From the NCBI GenBank assembly GCA_910588875.1, contig CAJURT010000083.1:1-6791 (forward strand): a stretch of 6,791 bases of DNA. The letters are read 5' to 3'. The position numbers were made by a program, and so were the translations under genes. Positions 1-5,497 of this stretch are shown one piece after another. The notes under the pieces were generated by a model. It had not been told where the DNA came from. It worked only from the letters and a program-made list of their open reading frames with translations, and did no database searches. Within the stretch, counting starts at the first letter, position 1, and each line of letters starts with the position of its first letter. The stretch is from an uncultured Lachnospiraceae bacterium. Its GTDB lineage: Bacteria; Bacillota; Clostridia; Lachnospirales; Lachnospiraceae.

Positions 1-53
1 GTTCAGGTCCGTGTGGTAGCAATACCTTGTGGGTTCGACTCCCATCTTCTGCA
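1..53 (+). tRNA. tRNA-Leu (CAG anticodon), 5' part outside the window
   Basis: This is the 3' portion of a leucine tRNA that reads CUG codons. The window starts inside the anticodon arm: loop TTCAGGT at 2-8 gives anticodon CAG at 4-6, followed by stem strand CCGTG at 9-13. A long class II variable arm follows, with stem GGTA/TACC around loop GCAA (15-26), as expected for Leu or Ser. The T arm is 29-45, with loop TTCGACT. The acceptor strand CTTCTGC is 46-52 and the discriminator A is at 53. CCA is not encoded (CGA follows), so it must be added post-transcriptionally. The D arm and 5' acceptor strand lie upstream of the window. The Leu assignment rests on the CAG anticodon plus the long variable arm. 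Confidence 0.93.
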
Positions 54-59
54 CGACAG

Positions 60-105
60 AACGCAAGGCTGAATGGTTAGGATTCAGCCTTGCGTTATTT
101 TTGTT
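60..105 (+). terminator. Intrinsic terminator of the tRNA-Leu unit
   Basis: A perfect 15-bp hairpin is visible, with arms 60-74 and 82-96 and a 7-nt loop at 75-81. It is followed by ATTTTTGTT. It starts seven bases after the tRNA 3' end and should end the tRNA transcript. The next gene starts at 118, so this terminator also sits in that gene's leader. Confidence 0.92.
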
Positions 106-117
106 CCAAAGGAAAAC

Positions 118-1059
118 ATGCCCCATAGGGCAGGGAAAGGAAAAGGAAGGATGGGACAGTGGGAGGTTCCTGGCTTTTTGCAGGAAAAGCTAAAAAGCCA
201 GTACGGGAAGGAGTTGGCAGGCAGGATTTTGGAAGGTTACAGGCAGGAACGGCCTGTCACGCTCCGGGCCAATTTGCTGAAGACGGATGGGGCGTCCGTC
301 CAAAGGCAGCTTGATGAGGCGGGGATTTTGTGCCGGCAGGTGCCATGGAGCAGGGAAGCCTTGGTGGTAACGAATGCCCGGGAAGAAAAATTGCGGAAGC
401 TGAAGCTTTATGAGTCGGGAGAGATTTATCTGCAAAGCCTTTCCTCGATGCTTCCGCCGCTGGTCTTAGGGCCGAAGGCGGGGGAAAGCATACTGGATAT
501 GGCGGCAGCGCCCGGGGGGAAGACCACTCAGATGGCGGCGATTACAGGGAATATGGCCTCTGTCACGGCGTGCGAGAAGAACCGGATCCGGGCAGAGCGG
601 CTGCAGTACAATATAGACCGGCAGGGGGCTTCCAGAGTTTGCGTGATGGTGGCGGATGCCAGGAAGCTGGATGATTTTTTCTCTTTTGACAAGATACTGC
701 TGGATGCGCCCTGCACAGGGAGCGGAACCCTGGATGTTTGCCGGAAGGATAGGAAAGCCCATCTGGATGGGGACTCTTTAAAGCGGGCGTCAAAAGTGCA
801 GGAAGAACTTTTGGTGAAGGCAATGAAACATTTAAAGCCGGGGCACGAGATGGTGTATTCTACCTGCTCTATCCTGGCAGAGGAAAATGAACAAGTGGTA
901 AAACGGGTTTTACAGAGAAGAGGGGCAAAGATCCTGCCGATAGAAGAGGGGCAATTCCCGGGGGTTCCTTTGCTGCCCACAGAACTGGAGGGAACCATGT
1001 GCGTCTGTCCGGACGGCCTGTATGAGGGCTTCTTTATGGCCAGGCTGCAAAAATTATGA
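118..1059 (+). CDS. RsmB/NOP-family RNA m5C methyltransferase, short form
   Basis: A SAM-dependent cytosine-C5 RNA methyltransferase of the NOL1/NOP2/sun family, 313 aa from ATG 118. Visible motifs are the RNA-contacting RANLLKT segment (residues 50-56), the SAM-binding motif DMAAAPGGKTTQMA (127-140), motif IV DAPCTGSGT (196-204) with Cys199, and motif VI YSTCS (247-251) with Cys250. In this family the motif VI cysteine attacks C6 of cytosine and the motif IV cysteine helps release the product; both are present. The C-terminus, PDGLYEGFFMARLQKL, is the usual end of the catalytic domain. RsmF- and RsmB-type bacterial enzymes usually run about 430-480 aa, so the extra C-terminal PUA-like domain or N-terminal NusB-like domain is missing. 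The substrate (16S rRNA or tRNA) cannot be read from sequence. ATG 118 is preferred because AAAGGA (108-113) precedes it. ATG 151 (302 aa) is an alternative, better aligned with the usual family N-terminus. An in-frame ATG at 73 lies inside the terminator stem and is not credible. Confidence 0.92.
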   Translation: MPHRAGKGKGRMGQWEVPGFLQEKLKSQYGKELAGRILEGYRQERPVTLRANLLKTDGASVQRQLDEAGILCRQVPWSREALVVTNAREEKLRKLKLYESGEIYLQSLSSMLPPLVLGPKAGESILDMAAAPGGKTTQMAAITGNMASVTACEKNRIRAERLQYNIDRQGASRVCVMVADARKLDDFFSFDKILLDAPCTGSGTLDVCRKDRKAHLDGDSLKRASKVQEELLVKAMKHLKPGHEMVYSTCSILAEENEQVVKRVLQRRGAKILPIEEGQFPGVPLLPTELEGTMCVCPDGLYEGFFMARLQKL

Positions 1060-1090
1060 CGATACCGCCCCTGTTTGGCGGCCTACACTG

Positions 1091-1100
1091 CACAATTGTG
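1091..1100. promoter_or_regulatory. Perfect 10-bp palindrome upstream of the suf promoter
   Basis: CACAATTGTG is a perfect palindrome ending 10 bases before the proposed -35 of the sufCB promoter. Its position and symmetry fit an operator, and TTGTG half-sites occur in some redox-regulator sites. The site is short, so chance is possible and no regulator is named. Confidence 0.3.
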
Positions 1101-1110
1101 GCAAAACCCC

Positions 1111-1139
1111 TGGAAATTAGGAGAAAATTGGTATATAAT
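1111..1139 (+). promoter_or_regulatory. Sigma-A type promoter of the sufCB operon
   Basis: The -10 is a perfect TATAAT at 1134-1139. The -35 is TGGAAA at 1111-1116 (4 of 6 consensus bases), with a 17-bp spacer. Transcription would begin near 1146 and give a leader of about 74 nt. The leader contains a small hairpin, GGCGGC (1171-1176) with GCTGCC (1181-1186), before the ribosome binding site of sufC. The weak -35 suggests modest or activator-dependent expression. Confidence 0.65.
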
Positions 1140-1219
1140 AATGGCGGCTGAAGAGAATTATCTATCAGCAGGCGGCATAGGCTGCCGGACAATAACACGT
1201 ACTGGATTTGGAGGAAGCG

Positions 1220-1963
1220 ATGCTGACATTAGAGAATGTGTCCTTTGAGGTACAGGAAGAAAAAGGACAAAAAGAAATCATAAGAAACATGAACCTGACT
1301 ATCGGTGACCATAAATTTGTGGTGATCACAGGCCCGAATGGGGGCGGGAAATCCACCCTGGCCAAGCTGATTGCCGGTATTGAGCGGCCGACGGAAGGCA
1401 GGATTTATTTTGACGGGACGGATATCACGGATCTGAGCATTACGGAGCGGGCCAACCTGGGGATCAGCTTTGCCTTTCAGCAGCCGGTGCGTTTTAAGGG
1501 GATCCAGGTCCTGGATCTGATCCGCCTGGCTGCGAAGAAAAACCTGAGTGCGGCGGATGCCTGCCAGTATTTGTCGGAGGTGGGGCTTTGTGCCAAGGAT
1601 TATATCAAGCGGGAGGTGAATGCCAGCCTTTCCGGCGGGGAACTCAAAAGAATTGAGATAGCCACGGTTCTGGCCAGGAATACCCGCATGTCGGTGTTTG
1701 ACGAGCCGGAGGCCGGGATTGACCTGTGGAGTTTCCAGAACCTGATCCAGGTGTTTGAACGGATGCGGGAGAGCACGGACGGCTCCATCCTGATTATTTC
1801 CCATCAGGAGAGGATTTTGAATATTGCGGATGAGATTGTGGTGATCGCAGACGGACAGATCACCAGGCAGGGCGCCAAGGAGGAAGTGCTTCCCGATCTT
1901 CTGGGAACCACATCAGCAGTGGATGCCTGCGCGAAATTCTATCAGGGAGGGGACAGGAGATGA
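1220..1963 (+). CDS. sufC: SufC-like Fe-S cluster assembly ATPase (SMS type)
   Basis: An ABC-type ATPase, 247 aa, with the full nucleotide-binding domain and no membrane segment. Walker A is GPNGGGKST (38-46), the Q-loop is in FAFQQP (84-89), the signature is LSGGE (137-141), Walker B is MSVFDEPEAGID (157-168) with catalytic Glu162, and the switch His195 is in ISHQE. SufC proteins are cytosolic partners of SufB/SufD; ATP-driven dimerisation reshapes the scaffold for Fe-S cluster assembly. Assignment to SufC rather than a transporter rests on the SufB-like gene that overlaps its end by four bases (ATGA) and on the LSGGELKRIEI signature region. The EAGID after Walker B differs from the SGLD usual in the SufBCD type and fits the minimal two-gene form found in anaerobes and archaea. 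ATG 1220 has a GGAGGA ribosome binding site at 1210-1215; an upstream in-frame TTG at 1208 overlaps that site and is not used. Confidence 0.9.
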   Translation: MLTLENVSFEVQEEKGQKEIIRNMNLTIGDHKFVVITGPNGGGKSTLAKLIAGIERPTEGRIYFDGTDITDLSITERANLGISFAFQQPVRFKGIQVLDLIRLAAKKNLSAADACQYLSEVGLCAKDYIKREVNASLSGGELKRIEIATVLARNTRMSVFDEPEAGIDLWSFQNLIQVFERMRESTDGSILIISHQERILNIADEIVVIADGQITRQGAKEEVLPDLLGTTSAVDACAKFYQGGDRR

Positions 1964-2880
1964 CAGACCAGGTTCAGGAGAGAATTTTGGAGGAGGTAGC
2001 CGATCTCCACGGAGTGCCGGAGGGGGCTTACAATATCCGTGCCAACGGCCAGATGGCAGGGAGGAATACGACAGCTAATATTGATATTATATCCAAGACG
2101 GATGTCAGCGGCATTGATATACGGATCCGCCCGGGGACGAAGCATGAGAGTGTGCATATCCCTGTGGTGCTTAGCCAGAGCGGGCTGAAGGATATGGTCT
2201 ACAATGATTTTTATATTGGTGAGGGCAGTGATGTGGTGATAGTGGCAGGCTGCGGCATCCACAACTGCGGAGACCAGGATTCCCAGCATGATGGGATCCA
2301 CCGGTTTTATGTGGGGAAAAATGCGAAAGTGAAATATGTGGAAAAGCACTATGGGGAAGGGGATGGGGAAGGAAAGCGGATCCTGAACCCGGTTACAGAG
2401 GTCTACATGGAAGAGGGAAGTTCCATGGAGATGGAGATGGTGCAGATCAAAGGCGTGGACTCCACGGACCGGAAGACGAAGGCAGAATTGGCGGCAGGTG
2501 CGAAGCTTGTGGTGAGGGAACGGTTGATGACCCATGGCCGCCAGTATGCGGTCAGCGATTATGTGGTGGACTTAAACGGCGCCGGTGCCAGTGCGGATGT
2601 GGTGTCCCGGTCCGTGGCAAAGGACGGTTCTTACCAGAAGTTTGATTCCCGGCTTGTGGGGAATGCCCCCTGCACCGGCCATACGGAGTGCGATGCAATT
2701 ATTATGGGGGATGCCAGGATCCTGGCCATACCCCAGTTGGAGGCAAACAATATCGATGCGGCCCTGATCCATGAGGCGGCAATCGGGAAGATTGCCGGGG
2801 AACAGATCGTGAAGCTGATGACGCTTGGAATGACGGAGGAGGAAGCGGAAGCGCAGATTGTCAATGGATTTTTAAAGTAA
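1960..2880 (+). CDS. sufB: SufB/SufD-family Fe-S cluster scaffold (SmsB-like)
   Basis: A 306-aa scaffold subunit of a SUF-type Fe-S assembly complex, acting in the cytosol with the SufC-like ATPase encoded just upstream. The C-terminal core reads ECDAIIMGD (243-251), then ALIHEAAIGKI (268-278), EQIVKLMTLGMTEEEA (281-296) and IVNGFLK, the canonical SufB ending. By alignment from memory with E. coli SufB, Cys244 and Glu272 match the essential Cys405 and Glu434, so the protein should be a working scaffold rather than a SufD-like structural partner. Further candidate ligands are Cys98 and Cys103 in CGIHNCG, His110, His114 and Cys238. At 306 aa it is much shorter than classical SufB (about 470-495 aa) because the long N-terminal region is absent. 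Start ATG 1960 overlaps the sufC stop (ATGA), indicating translational coupling; GGGAGG and AGGAG lie just upstream. No sufS, sufU, sufD or sufE is present in the window. Confidence 0.9.
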   Translation: MTDQVQERILEEVADLHGVPEGAYNIRANGQMAGRNTTANIDIISKTDVSGIDIRIRPGTKHESVHIPVVLSQSGLKDMVYNDFYIGEGSDVVIVAGCGIHNCGDQDSQHDGIHRFYVGKNAKVKYVEKHYGEGDGEGKRILNPVTEVYMEEGSSMEMEMVQIKGVDSTDRKTKAELAAGAKLVVRERLMTHGRQYAVSDYVVDLNGAGASADVVSRSVAKDGSYQKFDSRLVGNAPCTGHTECDAIIMGDARILAIPQLEANNIDAALIHEAAIGKIAGEQIVKLMTLGMTEEEAEAQIVNGFLK

Positions 2881-2972
2881 CCCCCTCATGCCGTCTAATC
2901 GGCGGCGGACTTTTCAAATAAACAGGTCTTGGCAGTCCGGCGGTTTCGGATGGCAGAAGACAGATACCAATA

Positions 2973-3019
2973 AAATATCCCGGGAGGGCGCATCAAAAGG
3001 GTGCCTTTCCGGGATATTT
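2973..3019. terminator. Bidirectional terminator between sufB and the flotillin gene
   Basis: A 19-bp hairpin with arms 2973-2991 and 3001-3019 and a 9-nt loop. The outer 11 pairs are all Watson-Crick and the inner 8 include three G-T wobbles. It lies between two convergent genes. On the minus strand the hairpin runs into ATATTTTATTGG, a usable T-rich tail for the flotillin transcript. On the plus strand only ATATTT is present, so termination of sufCB may be weaker. Confidence 0.8.
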
Positions 3020-3053
3020 GCTGTGAAAAACGGATGGTAAAGGTTTTGCCTGT

Positions 3054-4685
3054 TTAAAGGTCAGCGGGGCCAGAGGGTTCCTGGCTTTCCTGAGTTTGCG
3101 GGGTGTCTGCGGCCTGAGGCTGCAGGTTATCCTGTGCGGAGCCGGGAAGGCCGGAGAAATTTAAGTTGCGGGTCACCTTGGCGTCATAGGTCTGAGCTTT
3201 TAAGATCTCCCTAAAGTCCACGCCGGTAGCTTCGGACATGGTGTCAAAGACCTGCTGCATGACCGTGGCTGCATTCCCGGATATCTGGCTGATGCCGGAA
3301 CCGGAATCACTGCCTCCCCCGTAGATATTGACCTTGCTGATGCTGGAGAGGGGCTTGGCAATCTCGGCGGCCATCTGCGGCATGATGCTGAGGAGCATCT
3401 CCAGTATTGCGGCATTGTCGTACTTGGAGTAGGCTTCCGCCTTCTTTTCCATACCTTCCGCTTCAGCCAGTGCCTTCGCCTGTATGGAAGCGGCTTCCGC
3501 CTCGCCCTTGGCACGGATACCGGTAGCCTCCTGCTCAGCGGCAAACCGGGTGGCCTCTGCTTTCGCCCTCAGTGCGTCTGCCTCAGCCAGGGCCTTGGCT
3601 TTCATGGCATCTGCTTCTGCCTGGGCTTTGGCTTTCATGGCCTCGGCCTCTTTTTCCTGTTCGTATTTTTTTGCTTCCGCCTCTCTCTGGCGCTTGGCTA
3701 AAGTGGCGGCAGCCTCCTGTTCTACTTTATAGCGCTCTGCATCTGCCTTTTTGTTGATCTCAGCCTCCAAAAATTGCTGCTGGATGGCAACCTGCTGTTT
3801 TCTCAGTTCCGCTTCCCGTTCCGCTTTGGCAATCTGTGCATTGACTGTGGCGGTCTGGATGGTTTTCTGCTGTTCCTGTTTCTGGATCTCATAGGCAGCA
3901 TCCGCCTCAGCCTTCTTGGTGTCGGCATTTTTCTGGAGTTCGGACTTCCGGATGGCCAGTTCATTGTTCTTCTGGGCGATCTCTGTCTGGGCGATGACAC
4001 GGGCATCATTGGCGGACTTGTCAGCCTCTGCCTGGGCGATGGCGATGTCGCGGTCCGCCTGGGCTTTGGCAATGGCAGCGTCTTTTTTGATCCGGGAGGT
4101 GTTATCTGCACCCAGATCCTTGATGAGCCCGTTTTCATCTGTCACATTTTGGATGTTGCAGGAGAGAATCTCAATCCCCAGCTTATCCATATCCTTGGAA
4201 GCCTTGGACATAACCTGGTCGGAAAAGGAATCCCTGTCCGTGTTGATCTCCTTTAAGGAAAGGGTGCCTATGATCTCACGCATATTGCCCTGCAAGGAGT
4301 CCTGGAGATCCAGGGTAATGTCCGTGGCCTTTTTGTTTAAGAAGTTTTTGGCCGCCAGCTTGATGCCCTCCGGTGAGGGGGAGATCCGGACCTTTGCCAC
4401 GGCATCCACGTTGACATTGATAAAATCATTGGTGGGGACGGACTGCTCGGTCTTGATATCCACGGTCATCTGGCCTAAGTACAGGCGGTCCAGACGTTCC
4501 AGGTAAGGGATCTTGATACCTGCCCGGCCTACCAGGACACGGGAATCCTTTTTCAGGCCGGAGATGATATATGCCTGGTCCGGCGGGGCTTTTACATATC
4601 CGCTGAATAAGATCAGCAGGAGGATGACCACAACTGCACCGATGGCCAGGATAGATAAAGAAGAGTCGGGTAGGAAGCTTAACAT
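3054..4685 (-). CDS. Flotillin-like SPFH membrane scaffold protein
   Basis: A flotillin (FloT/YuaG-type) protein of 543 aa, slightly longer than B. subtilis FloT (about 509 aa). Flotillins sit on the inner face of the cytoplasmic membrane, oligomerise, and organise fluid membrane microdomains. One hydrophobic segment at residues 11-28 anchors the N-terminus. An SPFH/PHB domain follows (about 30-200), then a long Ala/Glu/Lys coiled coil (about 200-420). The conserved flotillin C-terminal block is at about 418-456, with AILEMLLSIMPQMAAEIAKPL. The tail after 500 is rich in Gln, Pro and Ser and looks disordered. The coiled coil includes three near-identical 11-residue repeats at 346-378. ATG 4685 follows AAAGGAG with a 7-base spacer, an excellent start. 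The gene has its own promoter and ends in the shared hairpin at 2973-3019. NfeD-family genes often accompany flotillins, but none is adjacent here. Confidence 0.93.
   Translation of the reverse strand: MLSFLPDSSLSILAIGAVVVILLLILFSGYVKAPPDQAYIISGLKKDSRVLVGRAGIKIPYLERLDRLYLGQMTVDIKTEQSVPTNDFINVNVDAVAKVRISPSPEGIKLAAKNFLNKKATDITLDLQDSLQGNMREIIGTLSLKEINTDRDSFSDQVMSKASKDMDKLGIEILSCNIQNVTDENGLIKDLGADNTSRIKKDAAIAKAQADRDIAIAQAEADKSANDARVIAQTEIAQKNNELAIRKSELQKNADTKKAEADAAYEIQKQEQQKTIQTATVNAQIAKAEREAELRKQQVAIQQQFLEAEINKKADAERYKVEQEAAATLAKRQREAEAKKYEQEKEAEAMKAKAQAEADAMKAKALAEADALRAKAEATRFAAEQEATGIRAKGEAEAASIQAKALAEAEGMEKKAEAYSKYDNAAILEMLLSIMPQMAAEIAKPLSSISKVNIYGGGSDSGSGISQISGNAATVMQQVFDTMSEATGVDFREILKAQTYDAKVTRNLNFSGLPGSAQDNLQPQAADTPQTQESQEPSGPADL
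3552..3650 (-). repeat. Three tandem 33-bp coding repeats in the flotillin coiled coil
   Basis: These encode EAEAMKAKAQA, EADAMKAKALA and EADALRAKAEA. At the DNA level the 14-base string TTGGCTTTCATGGC (plus strand) recurs at 3595 and 3628, exactly 33 bp apart. The 11-residue (hendecad) period fits a slightly right-handed coiled coil. The repeats could expand or contract by slippage or recombination. Confidence 0.8.
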
Positions 4686-4728
4686 AGATGTCTCCTTTCG
4701 TGTGGAAATACTGGAATAGATTATTCAA

Positions 4729-4767
4729 ATTATAGTATATTTTATCGCTAATTATGATTTATTGCAA
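4729..4767 (-). promoter_or_regulatory. Promoter of the flotillin gene
   Basis: Read on the minus strand, TTGCAA (4762-4767) and TAAAAT (4739-4744) are spaced by 17 bp and match 4 and 5 of 6 consensus positions. A perfect TATAAT also lies at 4729-4734 but without a good -35. Either would place the start of transcription about 30-50 bases upstream of ATG 4685. I cannot tell which -10 is used. Confidence 0.5.
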
Positions 4768-4774
4768 TAGAGTT

Positions 4775-4799
4775 TTGCGAAATTTAAGAAAATTTGCAA
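4775..4799. promoter_or_regulatory. Imperfect inverted repeat upstream of the flotillin promoter
   Basis: The arms are TTGC-G-AAATTT (4775-4785) and AAATTTGCAA (4790-4799) around a 4-base spacer; the only irregularity is one unpaired G. It ends 8 bases upstream of the proposed flotillin -35, a plausible operator position. The surrounding DNA is very AT-rich, so part of the symmetry may be chance. Confidence 0.3.
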
Positions 4800-4940
4800 T
4801 TTTATGTCAAAATCTAGCAGATAAGCAGGAGGGGAAGGGAAAATAATATTGTATAATTAGACTCAAAATCATAAATTATTTAAATAATTATATACAATTG
4901 ATTCATTTACAAAAAACAATAAAAATATTTGAAAAAAGTG

Positions 4941-4969
4941 TTGACAAATAGAAAGAGATCTGATATGAT
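4941..4969 (+). promoter_or_regulatory. Near-consensus extended -10 promoter of an unassigned transcript
   Basis: A perfect -35 TTGACA (4941-4946), a 17-bp spacer, and -10 TATGAT (4964-4969) preceded by the extended -10 element TG at 4961-4962. An AT-rich tract lies upstream and could act as an UP element. By sequence it is the strongest promoter in the window. Transcription should start near 4976. It is divergent from the flotillin promoter about 170 bp away. Confidence 0.85.
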
Positions 4970-4975
4970 AAATAC

Positions 4976-5497
4976 AACAAAACAAGAGAGAAACAAAAGA
5001 GAGGGCAAGAAAAGTCCTCACAAGAGAAATCCCAAGGTGAGGGAGATCTCAAAAATCTAAGTAAAGGAGGTACGGACCGCCGAAGACGTAAATTTTGTTT
5101 CTGCCATCTGAATCGATGGGCAGGGACACAGGACAACGAATCTGCGAGGTAAGACGCCGGAAAGAAGAGAAATATCCAGAACAGACATTATCAAGAACTG
5201 AAAAGAATTGGTTTCGTTATATGACGAGAAAGTATAATGAGGGCGATAGATTTCAGAACCGGATAATACAGAATAAGAAAAGCGAGATGGAAGAATATCC
5301 GAAGGGCGGGGCTGCCAAAGCAGAGGGAACAACTTCATATAGAAAGTACATAGAAGGATGTACGAAAGCAGCAAGGGTTTCTAGTAAGAAGAACCCGTTG
5401 CAAAAAAAGAGAAAAGAGAGGTACAATCCAGTGGACAACATGCACTGAAGCCGGATATCAACAGGGAGATGAATTGTTGATATCCGGCTTATTCGTT
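4976..5497 (+). ncRNA. Unassigned ~520-nt transcript, candidate structured ncRNA
   Basis: A complete transcription unit, with strong promoter and strong terminator, that I cannot assign to a known gene or RNA family. It is purine-rich and clearly lower in GC than the flanking genes. Local hairpins include TCCTCAC (about 5025-5031) with GTGAGGGA (about 5037-5044), a 12-bp hairpin at 5096-5128 with one bulged G, GTACAT/ATGTAC near 5346-5363, and GGGTT/AACCC near 5375-5396. An AAAGGAGG at 5063-5070 resembles a ribosome binding site, but no ATG, GTG or TTG follows within usable distance. One frame is open from 5092 to the stop at 5446-5448, just before the terminator. That product would be Lys/Arg-rich with almost no hydrophobic core, and its possible starts (TTG 5095, ATG 5116) have no ribosome binding site. 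It lacks recognisable RNase P, tmRNA, SRP or T-box signatures. Candidates are a large ornate RNA (ROOL- or OLE-like in size), a regulatory RNA, or a decayed gene with its leader. Confidence 0.45.
5448..5497 (+). terminator. Intrinsic terminator of the unassigned transcript
   Basis: A perfect 16-bp hairpin with arms 5448-5463 and 5475-5490 and an 11-nt loop, followed by the T-rich ATTCGTTTTATTC. It ends 7 bases before the stop codon of the convergent radical SAM gene. The minus-strand read-out lacks a T tract, so for that gene it may only protect the mRNA 3' end. Confidence 0.88.

Noticed and set aside
73..117. Upstream in-frame ATG start for the methyltransferase
   Set aside because: It lies inside the terminator hairpin stem, has no ribosome binding site, and the added residues resemble nothing in the family.
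1208..1219. TTG start for sufC
   Set aside because: It overlaps the Shine-Dalgarno sequence that serves ATG 1220.
1141..1245. Small ORF (34 codons) just after the suf -10 box
   Set aside because: Its ATG is only two bases past the -10, upstream of the expected transcription start, and it overlaps the sufC start in another frame.
3484..4506. Several plus-strand open frames opposite the flotillin gene
   Set aside because: They are low-complexity mirror images of the Ala/Glu/Lys coiled-coil codons, with no ribosome binding sites or recognisable domains.
5016..5090. T-box or RNase P-like signature near the GGAGGTACGGACCGCC segment
   Set aside because: The resemblance to T-box AGGGTGGNACCGCG and to the RNase P GAGGAAAGTCC motif is only partial, the order of elements is wrong, and no downstream synthetase or transporter gene is present.
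5057..5374. Minus-strand open frame of 105 codons opposite the unassigned transcript
   Set aside because: Ser/Phe/Leu-rich reading of the complement of a purine-rich tract, with no ribosome binding site or promoter of its own.
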